A DNA stretch of 64,000 nucleotides. It comes from FEN-1350 sp964643355 (GTDB lineage: Bacteria > Planctomycetota > Phycisphaerae > Sedimentisphaerales > Anaerohalosphaeraceae). A program made the translations under genes and the position numbers. Below, piece after piece: positions 39,925-49,368 of the stretch. The stretch is taken from the NCBI GenBank assembly GCA_964643355.1, contig CAZXPW010000016.1, positions 1 to 64,000 of the forward strand, read 5' to 3'. How positions within the stretch are numbered: position 1 is the first letter of the stretch; every line of letters begins with the position of its first letter. The notes beneath the pieces are model-generated. The model ran no database searches, was not told the origin of the DNA, and worked only from the letters and a program-made list of their open reading frames with translations.

Positions 39925-40755
39925 ATGAAACGCGCGAAAGGTTTTACGCTGATCGAGTTGCTGGTGGTGATCGCGATCATTGCGATCCTGCTGTCGGTTA
40001 TGATTCCGGCACTGGGCAAGGCCAAAATCCTGGTTCTTCGGTCGATTTGTAAGAACAGCATCCGTCAGCAGTGTCTGGGGACGGTGCTTTATGCGGAGGG
40101 GAACGATAGCTGGGTTCCGAACAGCAATGCCGGGTATTGGTTCTGGGACATGAGCTTCTGGTCCACCAATGTCATTTCCGACGAATCCGGAGTCGATTAC
40201 AAATCCTTTTTTTGTCCCGTGAACCGGATCAAGAATCCGGATGATGCGCGGTACTGGCAGTATTCGTGGGTGACGACGGATCCGCAGGGAGTTGACCTTC
40301 GTTCGCCCGTACAACACCGCGACGAATCGAAATTGACCGTTCAGCAGCAGCGGGTGTATTATCGCGTCTTGCCGTATGTGTATATGTTCGACAAGAAGAA
40401 TTCCAGCGGGGCTTCCATCCTTCCGAAGAATCTGATCACGGGCGAGAAGGCAGTCTGGATTTCTAAAATTTCAAACCTGAAGAACGCTTCTTCAACGATC
40501 ATGATTATGGATGCGGTGATCAGCGCGACGAACTCCACCACCAATTTTGTCCGGATCATGGAAGGCGGAGCTCCGGGGTTTTTTGGGATTCCGGATTCCA
40601 CCAATCATCTGACGCGTCGGGCAATCGTGGGAGGGTCCCCGATCGAGTTTGAGCCGGAAGGCGGCGCCGTTGGATATGCGGACGGCCATATTGAGTGGCG
40701 GCCGTTTGATCAGATGATGCATCGATTGACCTTGGGCCCTTGGTTCTGGTGGTGA
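39925..40755 (+). CDS. Pseudopilin-like protein with N-methylation motif and H-X9-DG-type C-end
   Basis: 276 residues. The N-terminus MKRAKGFTLIELLVVIAIIA is a type IV prepilin / type II secretion pseudopilin leader with cleavage before Phe7 (G/F) and Glu at +5. The C-end GGAVGYADGHIEWRPFD matches the H-X9-DG / DUF1559-style tail abundant in planctomycetes. The body between is beta-rich and not conserved enough to name. Start at 39925: AAAGGA lies 6 nt upstream; in-frame ATGs at 39904 and 39919 are less likely. It is a lone gene, without secretion-apparatus genes nearby. Confidence 0.9.
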   Translation: MKRAKGFTLIELLVVIAIIAILLSVMIPALGKAKILVLRSICKNSIRQQCLGTVLYAEGNDSWVPNSNAGYWFWDMSFWSTNVISDESGVDYKSFFCPVNRIKNPDDARYWQYSWVTTDPQGVDLRSPVQHRDESKLTVQQQRVYYRVLPYVYMFDKKNSSGASILPKNLITGEKAVWISKISNLKNASSTIMIMDAVISATNSTTNFVRIMEGGAPGFFGIPDSTNHLTRRAIVGGSPIEFEPEGGAVGYADGHIEWRPFDQMMHRLTLGPWFWW

Positions 40756-41188
40756 GACCGCTGCGGTATCGCATGTTCCGCGGAGTTTACGATCGAGGCC
40801 AAGGCGAGCGATTCCGATCCATCGTTGGGATCGGAACCGATCAGAGTCAGCGGAGCAATCTGTTCGGATTCGGCGAGAAGGAATTGATTTCTGCACAGAC
40901 GGCAAGGTTACAGCTTCGACGCGCAGCGCGGAGGGAATTTATGACGGTCTTGGGAGAGGTGATGAGGTGTTTGAGGCAGGGAGAGACAATCTGGAACCTC
41001 GTGCCGAAAGGTCCAATCCGCCAGTTGGTTTGTCCCTTTGTTGGCGCGGGGGATGGGTGTTTTCTTTTTTCGGGACCGGCAAGATCCTACGGGAAAAAGC
41101 GGTGCCCGTTATTCTCATTTTGCAAATGGCCGTGGACGGCACGGACAAATGTCTATTCCTTTTTCCATAATTGCGAGGAGTTAAGACC
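40756..41188. other. Intergenic region without a recognisable gene
   Basis: A hairpin TTCCGATCC-7-GGATCGGAA (40812-40836) has a perfect 9-bp stem but no T-run; it may stabilise the 3' end of the pseudopilin-like mRNA. No clear promoter was found for the gene at 41189. Confidence 0.4.
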
Positions 41189-43318
41189 ATGAAACGAACC
41201 ATTCTATTTCTATTGGGAATTTGCCTGGCCGGATTGGCGCCGGCGGCAAGTATCCGCTTTCAGACGCAAGCTCCCAAGGTTGGCGCCAACGATGTGGCCT
41301 TTTTGGGCGAGTCCACGACGGACGCCACCAATGTCGAAGGGGTCCCCGGCGATTTTTACGGCCCGGACACGGCAACCTATATCGCCCATGACCGGCCGGG
41401 ATTGGGGCAGACCTTTACGACGGGTTCCGACCCCGACGGGTATTACATGCAGGGATTTTGGATGAAGCATGTCAGCTATATGGCGGGAGAGGTTACCTGG
41501 TCGAATACCACCACGGCCAACGCTCCGCTGATCATCCGCGTCACGGATCCTTCGCAGGCGGGGACGGCGGGGTTTGCCATGCGAGTGGAAACCTATACCA
41601 CGACGGGCACCGAGCCGGGCGTCTTTACTCAAATGTCGGGGACGGGCACCGGAACCTGGGTATATTTCCAGCTTGATACGCCGGTTTATCTGGCCCCGAA
41701 TACAATGTACGGTTTTGATGTGACCGTCACTAACGGGATCGCATGGTTCTTCGAGACGGCCGGTCTCGACGGCGCCGCATCGTATCCGGGCGGCAACGCC
41801 TATCAGACCACCGGAGGCAGTGCCGGGACCAATAGCTTGAGCATGAACACCGTTTGGGACGGGGACCACACCTTTATTGTGGATATGATTGACGGTATTT
41901 TGTATGTGGCTCCGTCGGACGGGGCTGCGGCGGTACTGGCCAACCAGGACCTTTCATGGTCCGTCCTCAGCAGCCGGATTGCGACGGTGGACTTGTATTT
42001 CGGAACCGAAAACGATCCCAACCTGACGCTCAAACCGGCGAATAAGAAACTGTCAAAGGCCCCGGCCACGACGACTTCGTTTGATCCGGGAGTTCTCAAT
42101 TTCAGCACGACTTATTACTGGCGCGTGGACGGGTATGAGCCAAACACCCTGGGCGGTCCGGATCTGTTGATCCCGGGTCCGGTCTGGAGCTTTACGACCG
42201 TGCCCGCGTCTCCGGTTTTCACCGTGAATCCAGCGCTTTCAGCCGTTTTCCCGGCCGAAGACGCCGTCTTTACGGCGACTTGCAGCAGCTTGTCGGCCTT
42301 GACCGGTCCGATTCAATGGTTTAAGACGGGATCCCCAGATATTGCAATTACAATGGCCGATACCGAAGTCACGATCGTGGAAAACACCATCGGAACGCTG
42401 ACAACTTCCACGCTGACGATTCGAAACGCCACGGCCGCGCGCGAAGGATCCTATTACGCCAGAGCGACCAATGCGGGCGGAACGACCAATTCAACCAATG
42501 GCAGCATCATTATCAAGAAATTACTCGCTTATTATCCGTTCAATGGGGACGCCACGGATGCTTCGGGCAACGGTCTGGATGGAACGCCCATGACGCTGGG
42601 TACGGCTCCCAACAATGTTCTGCCCGGGTATGTCGATGGAAAGGTTGGTCAAGCGGTCAGTTTGTCGAACACTTACCTTAATTACATTGATTTGCCCGAC
42701 GGTTTCGCGGACTTTCGTGCCGGCATCACCCTGACCTTCTGGGCGTATCCGACGGCGGCCGGGAGCTGGGCCAACTTCATTCAGTTCTCCAACGGCGCCC
42801 CCAGCGACAATATCTTCCTCTGCCGTAACGGCACCTCGACGACGCTGCAGTTCCGAACCGCCAATGGGGCGACTCAGAATACCGCTCTGAATGCCCAGGT
42901 CGCGATTGAACTGAACAAATGGCAAATGTTCACCGCGACTTTGAGCTCTTCGGGCGTGGCGAAACTGTACAAGAACGGATTGCGATGTTTCTATTACAAC
43001 AATGACGGATCGATCAATACGCCTCAGGTTACAATGCCCATTCCGAATGCCATCGCCCGAGTCAATAACTATATCGGCAAAAGCGCCTGGGCGGACGCCT
43101 ATTTTACCGGCATGATGGACGAGGTCCGCATCTACAATTACGCGCTGACGGACGACGAAATCGCCGATCGGTATGTGGCGGACTCCGGGGCGCCGCTGTG
43201 TCGGAATAAACCGATGTATGATTTCACGGGTGACTGCAAAGAAAATCTGGCTGATTTTGCGTTGTTTGCCGCCAAGTGGCTTGACTGCGGTCTGCATCCG
43301 CAGGAATCCTGCAAGTAA
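41189..43318 (+). CDS. Secreted LamG/Ig-like protein with dockerin-like C-terminus
   Basis: 709 residues. A signal peptide (about 1-20, ending APAAS) precedes a beta-rich N-terminal domain to about 230. A fibronectin/Ig-like region follows (STTYYWRVDGYEP about 305; an Ig-like segment about 340-440). A LamG-like jelly roll (about 450-650) contains LLAYYPFNGDATDASGNGLD and YFTGMMDEVRIYNYALTDDE. The C-end YDFTGDCKENLADFALFAAK is the dockerin-like loop. This is typical of planctomycete surface glycan-associated proteins. No catalytic motif was seen. Start at 41189: GAGGAG lies 8 nt upstream. Confidence 0.85.
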   Translation: MKRTILFLLGICLAGLAPAASIRFQTQAPKVGANDVAFLGESTTDATNVEGVPGDFYGPDTATYIAHDRPGLGQTFTTGSDPDGYYMQGFWMKHVSYMAGEVTWSNTTTANAPLIIRVTDPSQAGTAGFAMRVETYTTTGTEPGVFTQMSGTGTGTWVYFQLDTPVYLAPNTMYGFDVTVTNGIAWFFETAGLDGAASYPGGNAYQTTGGSAGTNSLSMNTVWDGDHTFIVDMIDGILYVAPSDGAAAVLANQDLSWSVLSSRIATVDLYFGTENDPNLTLKPANKKLSKAPATTTSFDPGVLNFSTTYYWRVDGYEPNTLGGPDLLIPGPVWSFTTVPASPVFTVNPALSAVFPAEDAVFTATCSSLSALTGPIQWFKTGSPDIAITMADTEVTIVENTIGTLTTSTLTIRNATAAREGSYYARATNAGGTTNSTNGSIIIKKLLAYYPFNGDATDASGNGLDGTPMTLGTAPNNVLPGYVDGKVGQAVSLSNTYLNYIDLPDGFADFRAGITLTFWAYPTAAGSWANFIQFSNGAPSDNIFLCRNGTSTTLQFRTANGATQNTALNAQVAIELNKWQMFTATLSSSGVAKLYKNGLRCFYYNNDGSINTPQVTMPIPNAIARVNNYIGKSAWADAYFTGMMDEVRIYNYALTDDEIADRYVADSGAPLCRNKPMYDFTGDCKENLADFALFAAKWLDCGLHPQESCK

Positions 43319-43342
43319 GAAAACGGTCTGACACTTGACGCG

Positions 43343-43395
43343 TATCCGCTCCGACGGATTCAATCCGTCGGGGCGGATATCCACAAATGGATATC
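43343..43395 (+). promoter_or_regulatory. Two overlapping hairpins between secreted-protein genes
   Basis: Hairpin 1 pairs 43343-43360 with 43362-43379: an 18-bp near-perfect palindrome (one G-T pair) with a one-base centre. Hairpin 2 pairs GATATCC (43376-43382) with GGATATC (43389-43395). The arms share 43376-43379, so the two cannot form fully together. There is no T-run. This could be a 3'-end stabiliser, terminator or attenuator-like element, or a short palindromic repeat. Confidence 0.55.
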
Positions 43396-43496
43396 ATGAT
43401 GCGACAGAAAGGAGGTCCGAGAGACGAAAACGGAGCAGTGTATCTGAAGTAAATCATATTCGGAAATGCAAGGAAATTCATGTGGAGGTGCAAAAG

Positions 43497-44192
43497 ATGA
43501 AAAGAGCGATGATTGTAATCATGGGGTTGTGTTTGCTTGGCACGGTAAATGCCGTTCTGTCGATTTCCAATGGCGATTTTGAGGCCAATGCTCCGGCCGC
43601 CGGCGGAGACAGCGCCGATGTGTATGGGTGGTATGACTATGACGGCGGAGGTTTTTGGCAAAACGCCTGGTGCATCCATCGGGTCGTCCCGAATGGCACC
43701 GCGAATCTGGCCCTGTCGGCCTGGGCGGCAAACGACTCCGTGGATGGTGCGGGGCAAAATGGATATGTCTATCAGAGCATCGGCACGGCCGACGGCGCTA
43801 CTTCGTTGATGCTGGCTTTTGAATTTGGTTCCTTCCTTGACGCGGACGGACCGAAGGATCTCGGGATTACCTTCAGTATTCTGGAATCCGACGGTTCTTT
43901 TGTCCCCGCCGGGAACACGGACATTCTGAGCTTGATCGGCTCGGGCGTGAAGCTGATTGATCAGGTCACCAAGATGCAAATGGATGTCGCCATCGGTCAG
44001 ACCCTCCAGGAGGCGTGGACATTTGATCTGTCCAGCGCCGGTTCCGGCGAACTGTTTCTCCGGATCAACAACTACGATTACCCGAATCAGGACGAGGCGT
44101 GGATGTTCGTGGACAACATCCAGATCATTCCCGAACCCGCAACGCTGCTTCTGCTGGGGATTGGAACTTTTGTCCTGCGGCGAAGAAGGTAG
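43497..44192 (+). CDS. PEP-CTERM sorting-domain secreted protein
   Basis: 231 residues. A signal peptide (about 1-20, ending GTVNA) precedes a beta-sandwich body (LSISNGDFEANAPAAGGDSA; EAWTFDLSSAGSGELFLRIN). The C-terminus ends PEPATLLLLGIGTFVLRRRR, the PEP motif, transmembrane segment and Arg-rich tail recognised by exosortase. No exosortase gene lies in this window. Start at 43497: GGAGGTG lies 7 nt upstream. A strong terminator follows at 44225. Confidence 0.93.
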   Translation: MKRAMIVIMGLCLLGTVNAVLSISNGDFEANAPAAGGDSADVYGWYDYDGGGFWQNAWCIHRVVPNGTANLALSAWAANDSVDGAGQNGYVYQSIGTADGATSLMLAFEFGSFLDADGPKDLGITFSILESDGSFVPAGNTDILSLIGSGVKLIDQVTKMQMDVAIGQTLQEAWTFDLSSAGSGELFLRINNYDYPNQDEAWMFVDNIQIIPEPATLLLLGIGTFVLRRRR

Positions 44193-44224
44193 ACATTTCT
44201 TCGAAATGATGAATTGCTATCAAG

Positions 44225-44253
44225 AACCCAAGGACTCATCCTTGGGTTTTTTT
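44225..44253 (+). terminator. Rho-independent terminator after the PEP-CTERM gene
   Basis: AACCCAAGGA (44225-44234), loop CTCA, TCCTTGGGTT (44239-44248), then T5: a perfect 10-bp stem. Confidence 0.92.
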
Positions 44254-44358
44254 ATCACGAGGACAAGAAGCCGCTTATCAGAAGTTCGAATTCGGAAAGC
44301 GGGACAACAGCGATCGTGAAATGCGGGAAAGCGAAGAGTTTGGATATTCAAACAGAAA

Positions 44359-44384
44359 AGGGCACGGAATTCCGTGCCCTTCCA
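44359..44384 (-). terminator. Terminator-like 24-bp palindrome for the RCC1-repeat gene
   Basis: 44359-44382 is a perfect palindrome (AAGGGCACGGAA and its complement, EcoRI site at the centre), followed on the minus strand by CTTTTCTGTTT. It lies just after the stop of the minus-strand gene. Confidence 0.75.
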
Positions 44385-44413
44385 GGTCGGTCCAAGAGAA
44401 TGTCGCTTGCCGT

Positions 44414-45868
44414 TTATTTCCAGTGGTCGGAGAAAACGGCGAAGTCGAGTTGATCGATAAAATTATCCGGCGGGAAATTCAGATCGCACTTGGGATTCCA
44501 GGCCGGATCCCCGGGCTGGGTGAGCCATGCGTTGGAGAAGATCACAAAGTCATTGACATCCACATCCCCGTCGCCATCCAGACTCACGGGGTCATATTCC
44601 GGGTCAAAGATAAAACCGTTGGAGAGCCATTCTTGAGCCATGATGGCGAAGTCCTCGATATTGACCACACAGTCGCCGTTGGCGTCGCTGAGGAGGGTAC
44701 ACTGGTAGATTGTGAATGGAGCGTCGCTGACATCGGTGGCGAGGGCAACGGGAGAGGAAGAGGCCCGAACCAGACATTCCTGGGAGTTGGCGATGGGGAC
44801 AAACCAACTGTAAGTTCCGGTATTGCCGACATTGGGCGGTGAGACCGGGATCCACGAGGTCCCGTTATCGATTGAATAATCGATTGCGACATCCAGAATG
44901 CCCGGGTCGGCGGTCCAAGAAATGGTCTGTACCGATCCGGTGGCCCACACTTCGCCGCCATTGGGGGTTGTCAGGGCGATGGTGCCGATTTCTTCCAGAG
45001 CCAGCGCATGGCGAACGCCGGCGGACATTTCTCGGAAAAAGTTGCTAAACGGCACGGTCTGCTGGCCCGACGAGTTGTCGCCCCATGCGACGATCGATCC
45101 GTCGGTTTTGCGGGCCAGGGAGTAATTGCCTTTGGCGGCGACGGCGACATAGTTATTTCCCGCCGGGACATTGCATTGATTGGAGGTGTTCAGGCCCCAG
45201 GCGACGAGGGAACCGTCTTTCTTCAGGGCGACGCAGTGATATCCGCCCGCGGCGACACCCTTAAAATCGGGGGCCGTGGGGGCGTTGGTGATTTGTTTGT
45301 AGGTGTTGTTGCCCCAGACGACCAGCGAGCCGTCGGCTTTCAGAGCGATGCTGTGGGTATGACCGGCGTCAATCGCTTTGAAATTACTGCCGGAAGGCGC
45401 GGTGCTTACGCCGGAAACATTGTACCCCCATGCCACCAAAGATCCGTTGGCTCGAAGAGCGACGCTATGCCACCCGCCGGCGGAAATCGCGATAAAATCA
45501 TTTCCAGATGGACAGACGGTCTGATTGTAATTGTTGGCGCCGACAACCTGGAGAGATCCGTCCTTGTTGAGCAGGACGGTGTGATATTCGCCGGCGGCAA
45601 TGGCCTTAAAGTTTGGGGTTGTGGGGACATTGCATTGTCCGTCGGTATTGGCCCCCCAGGCAACAACAGACCCATCGGTCCGTAGCGCAACGCTGAAGTC
45701 ATACCCGGCGGCGATACTGGAATAATCGCTCCCAGCGGGGGGCGTGGCTTGTCCGGACGAATTGTCGCCCCAGCCGAGAATCGTTCCGGCCAAAGACGCC
45801 AAAGGATTTGCCAGCAGAATCGCAAGGGAGAATCCGAACACCCAGAATTTACATGTCGTCATTTCCAT
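44414..45868 (-). CDS. Secreted RCC1-repeat protein with Ig-like and dockerin-like C-terminal parts
   Basis: 484 residues. A signal peptide (about 1-28) precedes six or seven RCC1-type repeats (about 35-285) of the form VALRTDGSVVAWGANTDGQC, ALKADGSLVVWGNNTYKQI and so on, which fold into a beta-propeller. Residues about 290-370 form the same Ig-like module as in the 122-1033 protein (FSIDNGTSW-type motif, here DYSIDNGTSWIPVSPPN and GNTGTYSWFVP). Dockerin-like loops follow (DANGDCVVNIEDFAIMAQEW; DGDGDVDVNDFVIF; DNFIDQLDFAVF). It is probably surface-attached. The start was set at 45868; ATG at 45862 fits the Shine-Dalgarno AAAGG equally well. Confidence 0.85.
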   Translation of the reverse strand: MEMTTCKFWVFGFSLAILLANPLASLAGTILGWGDNSSGQATPPAGSDYSSIAAGYDFSVALRTDGSVVAWGANTDGQCNVPTTPNFKAIAAGEYHTVLLNKDGSLQVVGANNYNQTVCPSGNDFIAISAGGWHSVALRANGSLVAWGYNVSGVSTAPSGSNFKAIDAGHTHSIALKADGSLVVWGNNTYKQITNAPTAPDFKGVAAGGYHCVALKKDGSLVAWGLNTSNQCNVPAGNNYVAVAAKGNYSLARKTDGSIVAWGDNSSGQQTVPFSNFFREMSAGVRHALALEEIGTIALTTPNGGEVWATGSVQTISWTADPGILDVAIDYSIDNGTSWIPVSPPNVGNTGTYSWFVPIANSQECLVRASSSPVALATDVSDAPFTIYQCTLLSDANGDCVVNIEDFAIMAQEWLSNGFIFDPEYDPVSLDGDGDVDVNDFVIFSNAWLTQPGDPAWNPKCDLNFPPDNFIDQLDFAVFSDHWK

Positions 45869-46128
45869 CCGCCTTTCAATCGATTTGTTTTGAATACCCC
45901 TCGGGACGGACCCGAGGGCGCAACAAGCATCGGCTCCAACACGGTTTTGGGCCGCACGATTCAACTCGAGACAAAGGGGATCGAAAGCCGGTTTTCTTGC
46001 GGGACCGCTTTCTCACCACTCCTCACGAATCCTTATCCTACCCGAATTTGGGTTGTTTGTCAAGGTTTTCTATCGCAAATTCTATCGCAAATTTGGAGTA
46101 ATCTTCCTGGGTTGGGTGAAAAAGGCGG

Positions 46129-47097
46129 TTATTTCGATGATGGATTCTTGACCGGCCTGACTCGAACAGTGGCGGTGACCGGGAAATGGTCAGAGGGAAA
46201 CCGGCCATTATAAGAAGTTCGGACTATTTCCGCAGCCAGAACATCCCATTCTGGACTAATAAAGATATAGTCGATCTTGTCTTCATCCTGAGTCCCTTTA
46301 AATGAATTGAAAGTGCCGACCTGTTTTTCGTCCGGATAGACCTTTCGGAAGGAATCGGCCAGCGGGTAAGGGGTTTGGGACGAGGTTTCCAGGGGAGTGT
46401 GGCCCGTCAGGTAGGTTATGACGGGATTGGTTTCGCCGACATTGAAGTCGCCGGAGAGGATGCAGGGGTCGTCGGGGTGGGATCGACTGGCCATGCGCTC
46501 AGCCAAGAAAATGGCGCTGCGCTGCCGGGAGGGTTGGCTGATGTGGTCGAGGTGGAGGTTGTAGTAGTAGAAGCCCTTACCGGTAGACCGATCCACGAAA
46601 CGGGCCCAAGTACAAATGCGGGTAATGGAGTTGCCCCAGGATTTTGATCCGGGGACTTCGGGCGTGTCGGAGAACCAGAAAGTATTCGAGTCGGTGGCCT
46701 CGAACCGGTCGGAACGATACAGGATACAACTGTGTTCGCCTTTGCGTTTGCCGTCATCCCGACCGACGCCGATGGAGGCGTATCCGGGGATGGTTTGCTG
46801 AATAAAGTCGATCTGAAAGTCCAGGGCTTCCTGCAGGCCGAGCAGGTCGGGGCCAAACTGGCGAATGGTTTCCGTGACGAAGGTCTTTCGGTTGTTCCAG
46901 TGATCGGGGCCGTCGTTGGCGGTGCCGTATCGGATGTTGAATGACATCACTTTCAGCGGACTGCCTGAGGTTTGAGAAGACGCCGGTGACCCGCTTTGGG
47001 TCCGTGAGCAGCCCAGGGAAAGCAAACCAAAGATTCCCAGTAGAAACAACCGACGCGTGATGCCTTTCACTCGATTTGCGATCCCATTGACTTTCAT
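46129..47097 (-). CDS. Endonuclease/exonuclease/phosphatase-family lipoprotein
   Basis: 322 residues. A signal peptide ends in a lipobox LSLGC (Cys30). The catalytic fold follows: KVMSFNIRYGTANDGPDHW (about 49-67), DLLGLQEALDFQ with the metal-binding Glu, YYYNLHLDHISQPSRQRSA, CILSGDFNVGETNPV and FPSDHFPVTATVRV with the closing Asp-His. Members cleave phosphodiesters in nucleic acids, sphingomyelin or inositol phosphates. The substrate here is unknown. Start: AAAGG lies 10 nt upstream. A good promoter is at 47134-47162. Confidence 0.9.
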   Translation of the reverse strand: MKVNGIANRVKGITRRLFLLGIFGLLSLGCSRTQSGSPASSQTSGSPLKVMSFNIRYGTANDGPDHWNNRKTFVTETIRQFGPDLLGLQEALDFQIDFIQQTIPGYASIGVGRDDGKRKGEHSCILYRSDRFEATDSNTFWFSDTPEVPGSKSWGNSITRICTWARFVDRSTGKGFYYYNLHLDHISQPSRQRSAIFLAERMASRSHPDDPCILSGDFNVGETNPVITYLTGHTPLETSSQTPYPLADSFRKVYPDEKQVGTFNSFKGTQDEDKIDYIFISPEWDVLAAEIVRTSYNGRFPSDHFPVTATVRVRPVKNPSSK

Positions 47098-47133
47098 AAT
47101 CCATGCCTTTCTATGTCCGTTTGAGTTTTAGGT

Positions 47134-47162
47134 ATTCTACACTGCCAAAGTGGGTATCACAA
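47134..47162 (-). promoter_or_regulatory. Sigma-70-like promoter of the EEP lipoprotein gene
   Basis: On the minus strand, TTGTGA (47162-47157), 17 bp and TAGAAT (47139-47134) lie 37 bp upstream of the ATG. Confidence 0.6.
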
Positions 47163-47504
47163 AGGAGATTTTGGACGGATTGTAACGATGGAAGGGTATT
47201 TGCGGGAAATAGAGTGTAACAAGGATTCTTTGCGCCGACTCCAAGATACCGAGCAGGATCATCAACGATTCATCAATGGCGGGTATTCCCTGCGGAATTG
47301 AAACCTGGATCTGAAAGGAGTGTGTATGCGGTCATCCATCATGCGATGGGGAACCGGAGGATGGATAGCGATGGTTATGGTACAGGCAAAGTCGATTGGG
47401 GGGATTTTGCGATTTGGGCGGATCACGAGAAGGATGATTTGCGTTTCATCCGTAATGCAAACGGGGAATACAGATATGCGGTAACTTTTGGGCAAGGAGA
47501 AACC
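47163..47504. other. Divergent intergenic region, no gene recognised
   Basis: This is the leader and promoter area of the beta-helix gene. An open frame runs in from 47298 but lacks a signal peptide until the ATG at 47505, so it is treated as untranslated. Confidence 0.4.
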
Positions 47505-48908
47505 ATGGTTCGACAGATGATGACGGGATGGGCATGGATGTTGGGGTTGGTCTGTGTGGCTTCGGCGGGGGTTGTGTATGTGGACGACAGCGCCCTGGGG
47601 GCCAACGATGGGACAAGCTGGAAGGACGCGTTTCTGTATCTTCAAGATGCACTGGCGACCGCTTCCGCCGGTCAGGAGATTCGCGTGGCGCAGGGGACAT
47701 ACCGGCCGGATCAGTCGTCATATCTGGACGGCCTGATTCCCGGGGATCGGAAGGCCTCGTTTCGGCTGAAGGGCGGCGTGGCAATCCTTGGCGGATATGC
47801 GGGATTCGGAGCGGGCAACCCCGATGCACGGGATGTTCGGGGCTTTGAGACGATCCTCAGCGGCGATCTGAACGGCAACGATCAGGGCAGATGGTTTGAT
47901 TCATCCAGGTTAGAGAATAGCTTTAATGTGGTCACGGCGGAGGGGCTCCTGTCGGGAGCGGCTTTGGATGGATTTACTGTCACCGGCGGATACGGCGGGC
48001 CCGATGTATATCATATGGGCGGCGGATTGTTCAGCCATGCGACGATAGGGTTAGAGGTTCGGCATTGCCTGTTCCACGGCAACTTCGGATATAAAGGCGG
48101 CGGATTATACGATTCGTGGAGTTCGAGCAGCCGGACGACGAATTGCGTATTTACGAATAACTATGGGAATCAGGGCGGCGGAGTGTATCTGAATGGCGAG
48201 TTTTGTATGACGCTGGATCATTGCCTGATCGTTGGCAATCAGGCCGAATGGGGTGGGGGGATTTATCTGGATGAGGCCTATACGGCGATTGTTAATTGCA
48301 CGATCGCACAGAACCATGCCCGCGACCAGTGGGGCGGCGTGATCGATACGCCGGGAACCAGCCATTTCTGGTCGTGCATCTTCTGGGGCAATACCTGTTC
48401 GGATGGAAGTGTTGAGTGGGCCAACATTGGGCGCAAGGGCGATTTCTCGCGGTTCGATTATTGCTGCGTGCAGGGATGGACAGGCCAGTTTGCCGGGGTC
48501 GGGACAATCGACGCACATCCCTTTTTTGCCAAGGAGGGGTTGTGGACAAACGGTAATGAAGGCGGATTCGGAACAGGAAGGATATTTCATTGGAAGAGTA
48601 GCGACTATCGCCTCATGAGCCAGGGCGGACGATGGGATCCGGACTACAATATATGGGTAAAGGATTGGATAACCAGCCCGTGTATCGATACCGGAGACCC
48701 GTATGGTCCGATCGGCTCCGAGCCGTTCCCGAACGGCGGGGTCGTGAACATGGGGGCCTACGGCGGCACGGCCGAGGCGAGCAAATCCTGGTTTGGCAAG
48801 CCGGTGTGCGAGGTCATCATGGCGGGGGATATCAACGGCGACTGCACAGTCGATCTGGCCGATTTTGCGATTCTATGCCGGAATTGGTTTTGGAATGGAT
48901 TCGATTGA
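47505..48908 (+). CDS. Secreted right-handed beta-helix protein with dockerin-like C-terminus
   Basis: 467 residues. A signal peptide (MVRQMMTGWAWMLGLVCVAS) precedes a pectin-lyase-like beta-helix. GVVYVDDSALGANDGTSWKD and FLYLQDALATASAGQEIRVA are the entry motif of such proteins, and parallel repeats follow with GGGLFSHATIGLEVRHCLFH and GGGVYLNGEFCMTLDHCLIV. Residues about 395-440 hold the ACIDTGDP-like motif (SPCIDTGDPYG) of planctomycete beta-helix proteins. The C-end is AGDINGDCTVDLADFAILCR, the dockerin-like loop. Start: AAGGAG lies 5 nt upstream. A terminator follows. Confidence 0.85.
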   Translation: MVRQMMTGWAWMLGLVCVASAGVVYVDDSALGANDGTSWKDAFLYLQDALATASAGQEIRVAQGTYRPDQSSYLDGLIPGDRKASFRLKGGVAILGGYAGFGAGNPDARDVRGFETILSGDLNGNDQGRWFDSSRLENSFNVVTAEGLLSGAALDGFTVTGGYGGPDVYHMGGGLFSHATIGLEVRHCLFHGNFGYKGGGLYDSWSSSSRTTNCVFTNNYGNQGGGVYLNGEFCMTLDHCLIVGNQAEWGGGIYLDEAYTAIVNCTIAQNHARDQWGGVIDTPGTSHFWSCIFWGNTCSDGSVEWANIGRKGDFSRFDYCCVQGWTGQFAGVGTIDAHPFFAKEGLWTNGNEGGFGTGRIFHWKSSDYRLMSQGGRWDPDYNIWVKDWITSPCIDTGDPYGPIGSEPFPNGGVVNMGAYGGTAEASKSWFGKPVCEVIMAGDINGDCTVDLADFAILCRNWFWNGFD

Positions 48909-48958
48909 CTCTCCATTGGAAGCGAAGGAGGAAGGCAGATTTGCCTGGCGGCGCAAAC

Positions 48959-49000
48959 CAACGGCTGATGACGGGCGTATGTCATCAGCCGTTGTGCTTT
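48959..49000 (+). terminator. Hairpin terminator after the beta-helix gene
   Basis: CAACGGCTGATGAC (48959-48972) pairs perfectly with GTCATCAGCCGTTG (48981-48994); a pyrimidine-rich TGCTTTCTC tail follows. Confidence 0.75.
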
Positions 49001-49029
49001 CTCTATCTATTCATTCCCGAAGGGGGGGC

Positions 49030-49368
49030 CTATACGGTTTCAATATCCTTGTCGCTGAATTGAACGGCCATACCAATGCAGGCGCCTTCGAGCATTCCCT
49101 TGCGGTCAACACGAAGCACTTTTGCGCATTTGATTCTGGCATATTGGCCTTTCTGTCGGGCCAGGGTCATGGTTCGGGGAAAATTGATTTCCACTTCCTG
49201 GCCGGGCCGGATCGGCGTGGTCATTGGGACTGTGAGGTAGGCACCACCACGGCTGACATTTTTGCTGCGGCCGTTGAAGAAACGATTGGCATCGGGAAGC
49301 CAAACACTGACGGGCCAGGATAAATCGGAACGGACATCCTTTCGCTGTTCTGCTAATGTGGTTTCCAT
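49030..49368 (-). CDS. Single-domain PilZ protein
   Basis: 112 residues covering one PilZ domain, the usual c-di-GMP receptor. The binding motifs are RKDVRSDL near the N-end (RxxxR: Arg8 and Arg12) and NVSRGGAYL (D/NxSxxG) at about 36-44. No output domain is attached. Start at 49368: GGAG lies 7 nt upstream; the upstream in-frame ATG at 49404 has none. It is a lone gene convergent with the beta-helix gene. Confidence 0.88.
   Translation of the reverse strand: METTLAEQRKDVRSDLSWPVSVWLPDANRFFNGRSKNVSRGGAYLTVPMTTPIRPGQEVEINFPRTMTLARQKGQYARIKCAKVLRVDRKGMLEGACIGMAVQFSDKDIETV

Noticed and set aside
41142..41171. CGGACA-18-CATAAT as promoter of the LamG protein gene
   Set aside because: The start site would fall at about 41178, cutting off the Shine-Dalgarno sequence of the ATG at 41189.
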